NCBI RefSeq assembly: GCF_031454155.1
Contig: NZ_JAVDQG010000002.1
Location: 1-64,000, forward strand
Reading direction: 5' to 3'
From: Desmospora profundinema
GTDB taxonomy: Bacteria > Bacillota > Bacilli > Thermoactinomycetales > DSM-45169
DNA length: 64,000 nucleotides
This document shows positions 19,024-29,164 of the stretch, in pieces. The position numbers and the translations under genes were made by a program. How positions within the stretch are numbered: position 1 is the stretch's first letter; each line of letters opens with the position of its first letter. Below the pieces are notes generated by a model. That model saw only the letters and a program-made list of their open reading frames with translations, was not told the origin of the DNA and ran no database searches.

Positions 19024-19113
19024 GTGAGTCTGAACAATCCGTAGCCGCGAGATCCCGGGTCGGGTTGGCTGTCTTCGTTTCGTTGCAAAAAAGCGCATAG
19101 CGAGAGACAGGCC
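19024..19113. repeat. Dispersed hairpin repeat, copy B (partial)
   Basis: Starts TCTGAACAATCCG, continues GAGATCCCGGGTCGG and GTCTTCGTTTCGTTGCAAAA exactly as copy A, then ends at GAGACAGGCC. The second arm of the internal stem is missing, so this looks like a deletion derivative. It abuts the yteA stop. Confidence 0.65.
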
Positions 19114-19815
19114 TTAGCCCTCTTGTTCGCTTTCTTCTTCATCCAGCCGTCCGGACGCTTTCCCGCGGTTGATCTCCGTCAACGGATCATCGAGGGGACG
19201 GCCGTCTCTTCCCGCAAGCGCCACCTCTTCCACGTCATCCACAGCCCCGCGCCGTTCATCGGGATCGATGCCCAATTCATTATAGTTCTCACCATCCCGT
19301 TGAAAATCTGGCGGATTGGAAGTTCCGTACCGCTCCACTTCCTGCCAGGCGTCTTCTCCATCCCAAATGACGGAATCCTCACCGTCATTAAAAGAACGTC
19401 CGTAAGGCGGACGGAGCACATCTTCCTCCGCCGGCCGCCTGCGGGAAACATCCCGCTCCCGCTGGTGATCGATACAATAAGCCGTCTCCGGTACCGCTTC
19501 CAGCCGCTCATAGGGAATATCCTTTCCACAGACGACACAGGTTCCATACTGCCCCGCTTCCATTCTGAGTAAGGCCAGTTCCACTTCTTCTAGCTGTGTT
19601 TCGCTCTCTTCGTTCAGCGCAATATCTTTTCCCCGTTCGTACAGCTCCGTTCCCACGTCTGCCGGATGATTGTCATAACCGGATAATTCCCCGATGGAAT
19701 CGTTCATGCCAACGCCCAGTCCAAAGTGGTCGTTGTCATTCAGCCTTTTTTCCACTCGTCGTTTTTCATCAAGCAGCATCTGCTTTAATTTCGCCGATTG
19801 TTCCTCCGTCAACAT
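19114..19815 (-). CDS. yteA: TraR/DksA-type zinc finger protein, YteA family
   Basis: 233 residues, acidic. An N-terminal coiled-coil DksA-like region (MLTEEQSAKLKQMLLDEKRR) is followed by a zinc motif CVVCGKDIP...YCIDHQ near residues 92-115 and a YteA-specific C-terminal tail (RPAEEDVLRPPYGRSF...WQEVERYGTSNPPDF). The family occurs in spore formers; the role is poorly known, and DksA-like RNA polymerase binding is only a suggestion. Transcribed divergently from the bio operon. Confidence 0.85.
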   Translation of the reverse strand: MLTEEQSAKLKQMLLDEKRRVEKRLNDNDHFGLGVGMNDSIGELSGYDNHPADVGTELYERGKDIALNEESETQLEEVELALLRMEAGQYGTCVVCGKDIPYERLEAVPETAYCIDHQRERDVSRRRPAEEDVLRPPYGRSFNDGEDSVIWDGEDAWQEVERYGTSNPPDFQRDGENYNELGIDPDERRGAVDDVEEVALAGRDGRPLDDPLTEINRGKASGRLDEEESEQEG

Positions 19816-19955
19816 CCTTGTATCCCCCTGTTCGTCACCGCTTCTCTCGGTCGCCGGTGTTCACTTTCGCACAAGTCTCGCCTGGGTCACTTTCGTTCCC
19901 GGGTCTCGCTATGCGTGGTTGTCTTTAGGCTGTCCGATTCCCATAAAAGCATCCG

Positions 19956-20024
19956 TGGACGCTTTTTTCAGACTTATGTTATACTGACCCCGATTGTAAA
20001 CTTAAATTAAATCGAAGTTAACGA
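19956..20024 (+). promoter_or_regulatory. bio operon promoter and BirA operator
   Basis: Extended -10 TGTTATACT (TATACT at 19980-19985) with a -35-like TGGACG at 19956-19961, 18 bp apart. Just downstream lies TTGTAAAC (19994-20001), 15 bp, then GTTAACGA (20017-20024), matching the BirA operator pattern TTGTTAAC-N15-GTTAACAA. Expected: biotinyl-AMP-bound BirA represses bioADFHC. Confidence 0.85.
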
Positions 20025-20040
20025 ATGGAGGGATCTGACT

Positions 20041-21396
20041 TTGTTCCTTCAGTCCGACGACACGGAGACATTATGGGAGAAAAACCGGCAATACTTGTGG
20101 AATCCCTTTACCCAGATGAAAACTTATCTGGATGATGAACCGCTGATTATCCAGCGGGGAGAAGGGGTACGGCTGGTTGACATCCACGGCAACTCCTATT
20201 ATGACGGATATGCTTCCGTCTGGCTGAATGTCCACGGCCACAACCATCCCCGCTTAAATGAAGCCATTCGGGAGCAATTGGACCAAATCGCCCATTCCAC
20301 CTTATTGGGAGCGGCCAATGTTCCCGCCATTTTATTGGCGGAACGGCTAGTTTCCATCACGCCGCCTTCTTTGCGCAAGGTGTTTTACTCCGACAGCGGT
20401 GCGGAAGCAGTCGAAATCGCACTTAAAATGGCTTTTTTATATTGGAAGAGAAAAGGACGACCGGAGAAGAACACCTTCCTCTGCATGGGGAACGCTTATC
20501 ACGGAGATACGGTGGGTGCCGTCAGCGTGGGGGGGATGGATCTGTTTCATGCCGCCTACGACAAGCTGTTGTTTCCCACCCTTCGAACCCCGTATCCCCA
20601 CCCCTACCGCTTTGACGGTACGGAGCAGGAATGTCTGGATTCGTGCTTGGAAAAGCTCCGCCGTCACCTGGATGAAAGCGGTGATACGATTGCCGCCCTC
20701 ATTCTGGAGCCGATGATGCAGGGGGCAGCCGGGATGATCCGCATGCCTGCCGGCTTCCTGAAAAAAACGGAGGAACTGTGCCGTCAACATGACGTCCTGT
20801 TGATCGCCGATGAAGTGGCGACGGGTTTCGGCCGTACCGGTGCGATGTTCGCCTGCGACCACGAAGGGGTGCAACCGGATCTGATGGCGCTGGGCAAAAA
20901 GCTGACCGGCGGTTATCTTCCCGTAGCGGCCACCCTGACCAGCGATGCCATCTATGAGGCTTTTTACGGCGATTATGAGGAAATGAAGACGTTTTTCCAC
21001 GGACACTCCTATACCGGTAACCAACTGGGATGTGCCGTCGCCTTGGCCAATCTGGATCTGTATGAGGAAACGGATCTGTTGTCCCATGTCGACCGTCTTT
21101 CCCGCGCCATTTTATCCGAATGGGAACCGATGCGGCAGCGGCGCCATGTCGGCGATATCCGTCAATTGGGCTTGATGATCGGGATTGAATTGGTAAAGGA
21201 TCGCAAGACTCGGGAATCCTTCGCCTGGGCGGACGCGGTGGGAGTGAAGGTGTGTCGCCGTGCCCGAGATCTGGGACTCTTAACACGCCCCTTGGGAAAT
21301 GTGATCACCTTGATGCCGCCTTTGGCCGTCTCACAAGAGGATCTGACTGCGATGATCGCCATTTTAGATCAGGCCATCCGAGAGGTGACGGAATAA
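20041..21396 (+). CDS. bioA: Adenosylmethionine-8-amino-7-oxononanoate aminotransferase
   Basis: 451 residues, class III PLP aminotransferase. Converts KAPA to DAPA. WNPFTQMKTYLDDEPLII at the start, Asp in LLIADEVATGFGRTG and the PLP lysine in LMALGKKLTGGYLP are family signatures. Starts at TTG behind GGAGGG; first gene of the biotin operon. The Lys/SAM donor preference (BioA versus BioK) is not decidable by eye. Confidence 0.92.
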   Translation: MFLQSDDTETLWEKNRQYLWNPFTQMKTYLDDEPLIIQRGEGVRLVDIHGNSYYDGYASVWLNVHGHNHPRLNEAIREQLDQIAHSTLLGAANVPAILLAERLVSITPPSLRKVFYSDSGAEAVEIALKMAFLYWKRKGRPEKNTFLCMGNAYHGDTVGAVSVGGMDLFHAAYDKLLFPTLRTPYPHPYRFDGTEQECLDSCLEKLRRHLDESGDTIAALILEPMMQGAAGMIRMPAGFLKKTEELCRQHDVLLIADEVATGFGRTGAMFACDHEGVQPDLMALGKKLTGGYLPVAATLTSDAIYEAFYGDYEEMKTFFHGHSYTGNQLGCAVALANLDLYEETDLLSHVDRLSRAILSEWEPMRQRRHVGDIRQLGLMIGIELVKDRKTRESFAWADAVGVKVCRRARDLGLLTRPLGNVITLMPPLAVSQEDLTAMIAILDQAIREVTE

Positions 21397-22151
21397 TGGG
21401 AGGCACCGGTCTCTTTGTCACCGCTACCGATACGGAAGTGGGAAAAACAGTGGTGACGGCCGGGCTGGCGCTGACCCTCCGTCAACGGGGAACCGACACG
21501 GAAGTGATGAAGCCGGTTCAAAGCGGCCATATGTGGAATGATCCCCAGGGAGACATCTGGAAACTGTGGAACTGGACAAACAGCCGGACACCGCTGGAAG
21601 AGTTGATTGCCTATTCCTATGCTCCCGCTGTCGCTCCCGCCTTGGCCGCCCGTCTGGAAAACCGGCCCATTTTACTGGAACCCGTGCTGGAAAAACTGGA
21701 TCGTCTCCGGCGACACCATGAGGTGGTACTGGTGGAAGGAGCCGGAGGGTTGATGGTGCCCCTAGGAAGAGACTGGACCGTAGCCGACCTGGCTCTGGCC
21801 ATCGGGTGGCCGTTGGTGATCGTGGCTCGGCCCACACTGGGCACGATCAATCATACCGTACTCACGGTGATGGCCGCCCGGCTGAAAGGACTGGAGCCGG
21901 CTGGAATCATCCTGAATGGACAGAAGCAGAATGACTCCGGCCCCGGTTTGTCTTACAACGTGGAAACGATTCAGCAATTAACCGGTGTTCCCGTCCTGGG
22001 AGTCACACCTTGGATGGACGTGCCTCTCACCCCTGATCGGCTGCAAACCATGATGTCAACGCTCCAGTTGGACCCGCTGTTAAAGAGACTGAGGAAGGAG
22101 AATACCCCTGATGATGGGAAAACCCCCGTGGATGCCGGAAATCAAGGATGA
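21396..22151 (+). CDS. bioD: Dethiobiotin synthetase
   Basis: About 251 residues. ATP-dependent ureido ring closure of DAPA to dethiobiotin. P-loop-like GLFVTATDTEVGKTVVTAGL at the start and the VLVEGAGGLMVPLGRDW motif near residue 110. The ATG overlaps the last base of the bioA stop (TAATG), and the 3' end overlaps bioF by about 40 bp, so translational coupling is likely. Confidence 0.93.
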   Translation: MGGTGLFVTATDTEVGKTVVTAGLALTLRQRGTDTEVMKPVQSGHMWNDPQGDIWKLWNWTNSRTPLEELIAYSYAPAVAPALAARLENRPILLEPVLEKLDRLRRHHEVVLVEGAGGLMVPLGRDWTVADLALAIGWPLVIVARPTLGTINHTVLTVMAARLKGLEPAGIILNGQKQNDSGPGLSYNVETIQQLTGVPVLGVTPWMDVPLTPDRLQTMMSTLQLDPLLKRLRKENTPDDGKTPVDAGNQG

Positions 22152-23310
22152 ATTATCCCAATTGGAACAAGCAGGACGAATCCGTTCCCTTTTCCCCACC
22201 GAACAGGGGACCGAACCCGTCCTATTCCGCCAGGGTCACCCGATGGTGAACCTCTCCTCCAACAACTACCTGGGTCTGGCCTCCCATCCCACCGTTGTTC
22301 AAGCCGCCGCCCGTGCGTTAGAGGAGCGGGGGGCCGGGGCGCCTTCTTCCCGCTTAATCACCGGCCATGATCCGGCAATTGCAGAATTGGAAGCCGCGCT
22401 TGCACAGTGGAAAGGAACAGAAGCCGCCCTGGTAATCGGAAGCGGGTATCTGGCCAATCTGGGGGTGTTGTCCGCTTGCCTGTCCAGACGGGATGCTGTT
22501 TTCAGCGACCGTCTTAATCATGCCAGTATTATTGATGGGATCCGTCTCAGCGGGGCAACGGCCTATCGCTATCGGCATAGGGATATGAACCACCTGGAAC
22601 GGTTGTTGCAGCAGGCGGACGGTAAGGGCTTCCGACAAAAATGGATCGTCACCGACAGCGTGTTCAGCATGGATGGGGATGTGGCTCCCTTAAAAGAGTT
22701 AGCCGACCTAAAGGAACAATACGGGGCAACGTTGATGGTGGACGAAGCCCACGGAGCCGGTGTATTTGGTCCCCAGGGAAAAGGAGTCGCCCATCACCTC
22801 GGCGTGGCGGATGCTGTCGATATCCATATGGGAACCTTCAGCAAAGCATTCGGAGTGTATGGCGCCTATATCGCTGCCAGGAAGGAATGGATCGATTGGA
22901 TGCTGCAGCGCTGTCGAAGTTTCATTTATACAACAGCCTTGCCGCCTGCCGTGATCGGTGGAATTCGGGCTTCCCTGGAACTGGTTCAGTCCGGGCAAAA
23001 CTTACGAACAGCTCTGTTGGATCACAGTCGTTGGTTTCGCCGCCGATTACAAGATCTCGGGGTGGATACCGATCCCTTTCCCAGCCCCATCATCCCTTGG
23101 GTGATTGGTGACGATCACGCAGCATCAGCGGTCAGTCAAGCACTTCAGGAGCGGGGAGTGCTGGGTGTCGCCATCCGGCCTCCCACCGTACCGGAAGGGT
23201 CGGCCCGAATTCGTTTCTCCTTGATGGCCACCCATCGCCGGGAAGATCTGGAGCAAGCCGTAGAAGCGGTGGCGGATATAACGGGTGCTTTCGGGAGGGA
23301 ATCGGTATGA
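22111..23310 (+). CDS. bioF: 8-amino-7-oxononanoate synthase
   Basis: About 399 residues, PLP alpha-oxoamine synthase. Joins pimeloyl-ACP (or -CoA) and alanine to make KAPA. Visible: NLSSNNYLGLASHP, GAGAPSSRLITGHD, the VDEAHGAGVFGPQG aspartate site and the PLP lysine in MGTFSKAFGVYGAY. ATG behind AAGGAG inside the end of bioD; its stop overlaps the bioH start. Confidence 0.93.
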   Translation: MMGKPPWMPEIKDELSQLEQAGRIRSLFPTEQGTEPVLFRQGHPMVNLSSNNYLGLASHPTVVQAAARALEERGAGAPSSRLITGHDPAIAELEAALAQWKGTEAALVIGSGYLANLGVLSACLSRRDAVFSDRLNHASIIDGIRLSGATAYRYRHRDMNHLERLLQQADGKGFRQKWIVTDSVFSMDGDVAPLKELADLKEQYGATLMVDEAHGAGVFGPQGKGVAHHLGVADAVDIHMGTFSKAFGVYGAYIAARKEWIDWMLQRCRSFIYTTALPPAVIGGIRASLELVQSGQNLRTALLDHSRWFRRRLQDLGVDTDPFPSPIIPWVIGDDHAASAVSQALQERGVLGVAIRPPTVPEGSARIRFSLMATHRREDLEQAVEAVADITGAFGRESV

Positions 23311-24008
23311 CGGACCGGCTTTGGTTATCGGGATGGTCCATCCCCGCTACTATATGGAGAGAAAGCGTGCAATCGTTTCCCGCCGGGAAGCAGCGGACCA
23401 TTGATTTTAATCAAGGAGGAGACAGCCCCCTCGTCAGCGCCGAGCAAGCCCTCTACTTGCTTCAACCCCCGGTCACGGTGATCGGTTGGTCCATGGGCGC
23501 GATGGTCGCCTTGGAGTTAGCGCTCCGCCATCCTCAGTGGATCGACCGCCTGATTCTGATCGCCGTCACCGACCAATTCGTGCGCGACCAAAATCGGGAA
23601 CACGGTTGGGACTTACGCGTGCTTCGGCGGATGAAAAAGCAACTGCACCTCCATCCGGCGGAAACAATCGCCTCTTTTGATCAACGCCTGTTTTCCCCGG
23701 ATTCCCCCGATGATCCTTGGAGGCGTCAGATTCGCGGAAGCCGCGCCCACGCTCTTGCCGGACTGGTGGCGGGACTGGAATATCTGGAACAATTCCGCTT
23801 CCCTCCTCACTTAGCATCTGAGATTACACAGCCGGTTTATCTTCTTCACGGGGAGAATGACGCGATTTGCCATCCGGAAAGCGGACGACGCTTGGCCCTG
23901 ACGTTGCCACAAGCCGAGTGGACCCTGTGGAAAGATACAGGCCATATCCCCTTTTGGACCCGCCAAGAGGCATTTAAGCATTGGCTGGAAGGAAGGCTCA
24001 GACGATGA
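23307..24008 (+). CDS. bioH: Pimeloyl-ACP methyl ester esterase-like alpha/beta hydrolase
   Basis: 233 residues. Serine hydrolase with nucleophile elbow GWSMGA near residue 60 and a C-terminal HGENDAICHPESG (Asp) plus DTGHIPFW (His), completing the triad. Next to bioC it should free pimeloyl-ACP from its methyl ester. The order bioA-D-F-H-C resembles the Bacillus cereus group operon. The bioH name rests on context because this fold is widespread. Confidence 0.82.
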   Translation: MTDRLWLSGWSIPATIWRESVQSFPAGKQRTIDFNQGGDSPLVSAEQALYLLQPPVTVIGWSMGAMVALELALRHPQWIDRLILIAVTDQFVRDQNREHGWDLRVLRRMKKQLHLHPAETIASFDQRLFSPDSPDDPWRRQIRGSRAHALAGLVAGLEYLEQFRFPPHLASEITQPVYLLHGENDAICHPESGRRLALTLPQAEWTLWKDTGHIPFWTRQEAFKHWLEGRLRR

Positions 24009-24832
24009 ACCCCTATAAGCAAAAAGTGGAGAGACAGTTTAATCGAGCCGCATCCACATATGACAGATACGCCGATATTCAACGAGAGATGGCAGATCGC
24101 TTGCTGAAACAGGTCGACCTGTTAAATCCGCCACCCCGGCGCATACTGGAAATTGGATGTGGAACGGGATACTTAACCAAACGAGTGACCCACGCCTATC
24201 CCGATGCAACGATAGTAGCTGTCGACCTCGCCGCCTCGATGGTCCGGTCTGCCCGCGAGCATGTCTCCGAATCCAAACGGGTTCGCTTTTTGGTGGGAGA
24301 CGCGGAGACGATGGATTTTCACGCCTATGCACCCTTTGACTGCATCCTATCCAATGCAGCTGTCCAGTGGTTTTCACAACCCGGAGAAACCTTGGCCAGA
24401 TTGGCGGAAGCCGTTTCCCCAGGCGGCTGGCTATGGTTTACCACCTTTGGACCGGAAACCTTTGTGGAACTAAACCGCCTGTTTCACGAAGTGGAATCCC
24501 GGATGGGGCTGGCCCGCTCCCGGCATACTCTCCCCCTTTCCCCTTCCTCTGAATGGCGGCGTCTGTTTGATGAAGCGGGACTGTCTTCCGTTCGGGTCCG
24601 TTCCTTCCGCCGTTCCGTCATCTATTCCGATTGCCGCCATTTTTTACGGTCGATACAGAAAATCGGAGCCAGCTACGGCACCAGCCCCCATCCTCCCCTT
24701 CAATCCGGCCGACTTCTGGCCGAGGTAATCCGACAGTACGATCAGCGCCATCGAACGGAAGACGGTGTTCAAGTCACCTATCAATGGCTGCTGATGGGAG
24801 GAATGAAATCCGGGAGAAAAAGGATTCCGTGA
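24005..24832 (+). CDS. bioC: Malonyl-ACP O-methyltransferase
   Basis: 275 residues from the ATG at 24005, overlapping bioH by 4 bp. SAM-dependent methyltransferase that masks malonyl-ACP so fatty acid synthesis can build pimelate. Motif I ILEIGCGTGYLTKR near residue 50 and the KQKVERQFNRAASTYDRYADIQ start are typical BioC features. Last gene of the operon; a strong terminator follows. bioB and bioI are not present. Confidence 0.9.
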   Translation: MNPYKQKVERQFNRAASTYDRYADIQREMADRLLKQVDLLNPPPRRILEIGCGTGYLTKRVTHAYPDATIVAVDLAASMVRSAREHVSESKRVRFLVGDAETMDFHAYAPFDCILSNAAVQWFSQPGETLARLAEAVSPGGWLWFTTFGPETFVELNRLFHEVESRMGLARSRHTLPLSPSSEWRRLFDEAGLSSVRVRSFRRSVIYSDCRHFLRSIQKIGASYGTSPHPPLQSGRLLAEVIRQYDQRHRTEDGVQVTYQWLLMGGMKSGRKRIP

Positions 24833-24844
24833 CGGACCGAAATC

Positions 24845-24902
24845 AAAAAAAGCGACTTCCAGATGGGGACCACCGGCCCGCCCGGAAGTCGCAACTCTTT
24901 TT
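24845..24902. terminator. Bidirectional terminator, bioC / 24925 gene
   Basis: GCGACTTCC (24852-24860) pairs with GGAAGTCGC (24884-24892); A7 on the left and TTTTT on the right give U tails in both directions. It separates the convergent bio operon and the secreted-protein gene. Confidence 0.85.
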
Positions 24903-24924
24903 AAGCCGCCATTTTCGCCCCTCA

Positions 24925-25608
24925 CCATGGAAACCGGTCGATGGGCAGGTAATGGCTGTTTTTATGGGAGCCGTCATCGTCTTTCTCAAACAAGACCAGA
25001 ATCAGCGTCCCGTTGGCCGGCAGTCGGTTTTGCGGGATACGGATGTCTTCGGTAAAGGATCCCCACTCAGGAGTGCCTGCAGACGCGGTCACAGAACCCT
25101 CCGCTAAAATATCGTGACCATCCTCCACCGTATAATGAACTGTTCCTTCGGAAACACGGGCTTCTCCCGTCACTTCATAATGGATGACCGGCTCCGACAC
25201 GCGGATGTCGCGAAACCAAGGGTTGGAGCCCGATTTTTCCCCCTTCTTTAAATCAACCACCAGACTATCTGTCTCTTCGTGATCCATCGGAACCAGTTCC
25301 AGTGTCAGTGTGCGGTGGGGATTCACTTGTTCTTTGGCCACGGAAATCCACTGCACAAATGGCTTCCACTCGGATGAACCATTTCCCACACGGGTTCTTC
25401 CTCGAACCAGATAATCGTAGCCGTCGCTCACCCGGTATTCAAACATTCCATCCGGGAGTTTTGCTTTTCCGCTCACGCGCATTTCCAGTCGCGGCTCTGA
25501 CACACCCACGTCGCGGAAGGCTTCATTCCCGCTGTCACCCGCTTCCACAGTGGCCAAAGGCATCACACCCAAGACAACCATCAATAACATTATCCATCCT
25601 TTCTTCAT
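24925..25608 (-). CDS. Secreted protein with two Gmad2-like domains
   Basis: 228 residues. Signal peptide MKKGWIMLLMVVLGVMPLATVEA, then two homologous ~95-residue units, each beginning FRDVGVSEP or FRDIRVSEP, with VSGKAKLPDGMFEYRV / VTGEARVSEGTVHYTV, a GxxEWKPF / TPEWGSF element and a final LTLELV / LILVLF strand. This matches the Gmad2 immunoglobulin-like fold known from spore germination-associated proteins. No lipobox. A cell-surface or spore-surface role is plausible; the family call is by eye. Confidence 0.65.
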
Positions 25609-25975
25609 TGATCTTCCCTCCTGTAAAGGAAATATTTTCCCGACGCATTTACTGTATCAAAGTCGATCGGATGGATGGGCTTATTTTTGTGTCGATTTTT
25701 CAAAAAAGAGCTATTTTTTTCCTTTCCAATCAGTATATAGGCATCTTTTACACCTTCCGCATCATCATTTTCGGACATCATTCACAGGCTCCCTATAGTC
25801 CTGTTTCCTCTCATATGGGTTTTAAACATGGAATAGCGGCTGATTTTACTTGGACACGCAATAAATTGTATAAAAAGATGTCAATCGGATGAATCGATGA
25901 TAGAATCCTGTGAATACGTCCAACAGAAACGAACCAGTCGAACTCATCCTAAAACACTCGCCCTGTGAGTAAACA
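25609..25975. other. Intergenic region between the Gmad2-like gene and ileS
   Basis: 367 bp with AT-rich stretches and no convincing gene. The right part contains a plus-strand promoter-like pair, TTTACT (25845-25850) and TATAAA (25869-25874) 18 bp apart, which would give a transcript of roughly 130 nt ending at the 25974-26006 terminator. The left end holds the ribosome site of the 25608 gene. Confidence 0.35.
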
Positions 25976-26006
25976 AAAAATCCCCGTCTGAAACGGGGAT
26001 TTTTTA
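25974..26006. terminator. ileS terminator (bidirectional)
   Basis: ATCCCCGT (25980-25987) and ACGGGGAT (25993-26000) with a CTGAA loop, flanked by A6 and T6. It ends ileS on the minus strand and could also end plus-strand transcripts. Confidence 0.9.
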
Positions 26007-26007
26007 T

Positions 26008-28773
26008 TCACTCCATATGGCCTTGATGATGCTCTTCCACGATCGAAGCACACCGGTCGCACAGATCCGGATGTTTTTCATCCTGTCCAACGGCGGGACT
26101 GATCATCCAGCAGCGTTGGCACTTGCCGCCCTGTGCCGGTTTGATCTCGACACGGATCCCTTCCTCGGAGGGATTCCCCTCTGATTGCTTCAGCTGTACA
26201 TCGGAGACGATAAAGAGTTCCTTTAAGTTGGGAACACTGTTCAACAGTTGATATTGGGATTCGGAAGGAGTTAGTTCGACCGCGGCACCCAAGGAGTTTC
26301 CAATCACTTTGTCCGCCCGAGCCTCTTCCAACCTTTTCAATACCAGATCCCGCACCTCAAGTAATTGGTCCCACTTTTTCTCCACGTTCTCATCCAGATA
26401 AGCGGATTCCACTTGCGGAAAACGCGTCAATTGCACACTGAACGTGTCGGTCCCTGGCACGTACTTCCATACTTCTTCGGTCGTGTGGGGGAGGATCGGG
26501 TTCAGCATCCGCACCAGGGCGTGCAGAATCTCCAGCATCGCCGTTTGGGAAGAACGGCGTTTGGGATCCGCCGCCGGCAGGATATAGAGTCGGTCCTTCA
26601 ACACATCCAGATAGAACTGGCTGAGGAAAACGGTACAGAAGTGATGGATGGAGGAGTAGACACTGTGGAACTCATGGTTTTCATACGCACGGGTCACCCG
26701 TTCCACCAACCGCTGTAACTGTACCAGGGCGTAGCGGTCGATCTCATCCAAATCCTCCATCGCCACCCGGTCCGACACCGGATCAAAGTCGTTCAAGTTG
26801 CCTAGGAGAAAACGGAACGTATTTCGGATTTTCCGATACACTTCGGCGATCTGTTTCAAGATATCCTCGGATACCCGTACATCCGCCTGATAATCCACCG
26901 AGGAGACCCACAACCGCAAAATATCGGCACCGTACGTTTTCATCACTTTAAGGGGATCGATTACATTGCCCAGGGATTTGGACATTTTCCGCCCTTCCCC
27001 ATCCAAGGTGAATCCGTGTGAGAGCACTCCCTTGTAAGGAGCGCGTCCCTGGGTGGCAACTGCCGTGGACAGAGATGAGTTGAACCAACCCCGATACTGG
27101 TCGGAACCTTCCAGATAAAGATCCGCAGGCCAGGCGGCATCCTCCCGTTGCATCAGAACGGAAGCGTGACTGCTTCCGGAATCGAACCAGACGTCCATGA
27201 TGTCTGTCTCTTTGCGGAAGGTATCATTTCCGCATTCGGCACAGACTGCCCCGTCGTGTAAGAGGTCCGCGACCTCCTTTGCAAACCAGGCGGAGGAGCC
27301 TTCTTTGGCAAAGATGGAAGCGATGTGTTCAATCGATTCATCCGTGATATGCGGATGGCTGCATTTTTCACAATAGAAGATAGGCAGAGGCACCCCCCAC
27401 ACTCGCTGGCGTGAGATACACCAATCACCGCGATCGGCCACCATGTTGTGAAGCCGGACTTCTCCCCAAGCCGGTGTCCACTTGACCTGGCGAATCGCTT
27501 CCAACAGGTTCTCCCGGAAGCCGTCAATGGAGGCGAACCACTGCTCGGTCGCCCGGAAAATGACCGGTTTCTTGGTTCGCCAGTCATGGGGATATTGGTG
27601 GGTGAGAAAAGTCAGTTTGAGCAGATAGCCTTCCTCTTCCAGCTTCTGCGTAACCACTTTATTGGCATCTTCATAGAAAAGCCCTTCAAATCCGGGCGCT
27701 TCCGCCATAAATTTCCCTTTTTCATCAACCGGACACAGAATGCCCAGGTCGTATTTCTTGCCCAGTTCAAAGTCTTCCGCACCGTGACCCGGCGCTGTAT
27801 GAACACAGCCGGTACCGGCATCCAAGGTGACATGATCTCCCAACACCACCGGCGACTCCCGATCGTAGAAAGGATGACGGCAGATCACGCCGGATAGTCG
27901 GGATCCTTGGAAGCGCTCCCCTTTTTCATATTCCTCGATCTCTGCCAGCTGCATCACCGAATCCACCAGCTCCTCCGCCATCAGAAGCTGCCGATCGCCC
28001 ACTTTAACCAAAGTGTAGGTGAGGTCGGCATGAACGGCAATCGCCAGATTGGCGGGAATCGTCCATGGAGTGGTCGTCCAGATGACCACAAAGGTGTTTT
28101 CCGTCGGCAACACCCCGTTCCCGTCTTTCACCGGAAACTGTACATAGATTGAAGGGGAACGCTTATCCTGATATTCGATTTCGGCGTCAGCCAGAGCCGA
28201 TTCCGACGACGGCGACCAATAGATAGACCGATATCCGCGATAGATATGGCCTCTTTTCACCATCTCCCCGAAGACGCGGATCTGTTGCGCTTCATATTTT
28301 GGATCCAAGGTGACATAAGGGTTTTCCCAATCTCCCCGTACACCGAGCCGCTTAAATTGCTCTCGTTGCTTATTGATGAAAGACCAGGCGTATTCTTCGC
28401 AATGCTGCCGGAATTGAACCGGATCCATCTTCTTCCGATCCACTTTCTTTTTTGTGGTGACCGCATGTTCAATCGGCAACCCATGGGTGTCCCACCCCGG
28501 AATATAAGGGGCGTCATACCCTTGCAGGGACCGGAAGCGAACGATGAAGTCCTTTAAAATCTTGTTCAAAGCGTGACCGATGTGGATATCGCCATTGGCG
28601 TAGGGCGGTCCGTCATGAAGAATATATTTGGGCTGTCCTTGGCGGGATTCCCTCACCTTCTCGTAGATCCGTTCTTCACTCCACCAACGTTGCATTTCCG
28701 GTTCCCGGTTAGGGAGATTTCCGCGCATCGGGAAATCGGTTTGCGGCAGATTAAGCGTTTTTTTGTAATCCAT
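26008..28773 (-). CDS. ileS: Isoleucyl-tRNA synthetase
   Basis: 921 residues, class I synthetase charging tRNA-Ile. HIGH motif at residues 64-67 ([11 protein letters not shown]), editing domain with [14 protein letters not shown] near 235, KMSKSLGN near 600, anticodon-binding region, and a C-terminal zinc finger CQRCWMISP...LCDRCASIV. The ATG at 28773 is chosen over an upstream one because AAGGAG sits 9 nt ahead. Preceded by a T-box leader. Confidence 0.97.
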   Translation of the reverse strand: MDYKKTLNLPQTDFPMRGNLPNREPEMQRWWSEERIYEKVRESRQGQPKYILHDGPPYANGDIHIGHALNKILKDFIVRFRSLQGYDAPYIPGWDTHGLPIEHAVTTKKKVDRKKMDPVQFRQHCEEYAWSFINKQREQFKRLGVRGDWENPYVTLDPKYEAQQIRVFGEMVKRGHIYRGYRSIYWSPSSESALADAEIEYQDKRSPSIYVQFPVKDGNGVLPTENTFVVIWTTTPWTIPANLAIAVHADLTYTLVKVGDRQLLMAEELVDSVMQLAEIEEYEKGERFQGSRLSGVICRHPFYDRESPVVLGDHVTLDAGTGCVHTAPGHGAEDFELGKKYDLGILCPVDEKGKFMAEAPGFEGLFYEDANKVVTQKLEEEGYLLKLTFLTHQYPHDWRTKKPVIFRATEQWFASIDGFRENLLEAIRQVKWTPAWGEVRLHNMVADRGDWCISRQRVWGVPLPIFYCEKCSHPHITDESIEHIASIFAKEGSSAWFAKEVADLLHDGAVCAECGNDTFRKETDIMDVWFDSGSSHASVLMQREDAAWPADLYLEGSDQYRGWFNSSLSTAVATQGRAPYKGVLSHGFTLDGEGRKMSKSLGNVIDPLKVMKTYGADILRLWVSSVDYQADVRVSEDILKQIAEVYRKIRNTFRFLLGNLNDFDPVSDRVAMEDLDEIDRYALVQLQRLVERVTRAYENHEFHSVYSSIHHFCTVFLSQFYLDVLKDRLYILPAADPKRRSSQTAMLEILHALVRMLNPILPHTTEEVWKYVPGTDTFSVQLTRFPQVESAYLDENVEKKWDQLLEVRDLVLKRLEEARADKVIGNSLGAAVELTPSESQYQLLNSVPNLKELFIVSDVQLKQSEGNPSEEGIRVEIKPAQGGKCQRCWMISPAVGQDEKHPDLCDRCASIVEEHHQGHME

Positions 28774-28802
28774 GCTTTCCACTCCTTCCATGGACGCGGA
28801 AC

Positions 28803-29157
28803 ATAAAAAAACTCCTCTATCCCATAGGGACGAGAAGTTACCCGCGGTACCACCCTGATAGGCCTCCCCGCTGGGGCGTGGAGAGCCCTCTTCACCATTC
28901 TTAACGGGAATGACGCGGTTCTCCCTACTTCCTGAAGGTTTCAGGGAACGGCTCCCGGGTGATTTTCGGACAGATGCTTGGACCGGGCTCCCACCTTCCC
29001 CGATTCGCTGAAACCAATGCGATTCTGCCTACTCTCCCGATCGTCGCCTTGCCAACACCGCCGCAAAAGAGATGCAGGCGGTTGCCAAAGCCCAAGATGG
29101 GCTCTTTTGTGATGACAGGCTTTCCCTCTACATGGGTTGGCCGCAGTCAACGAAATG
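28803..29157 (-). promoter_or_regulatory. T-box leader of ileS
   Basis: About 350-nt leader. The T-box antiterminator sequence GGTGGTACCGCGG lies at 28842-28854 (minus), followed by a terminator with AACTTCTC/GAGGAGTT and GTCCC/GGGAT arms and seven Ts (28804-28840). Structured Stem I material lies upstream. Uncharged tRNA-Ile should stabilise the antiterminator. Confidence 0.92.
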
Positions 29158-29164
29158 TTGATGA

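Noticed and set aside
19945-19970. Hairpin AAAGC-TCC/GGA-GCTTTTTT before the bio promoter as a terminator
   Set aside because: The stem is broken by mismatches, no plus-strand gene ends there, and it overlaps the promoter -35 region.
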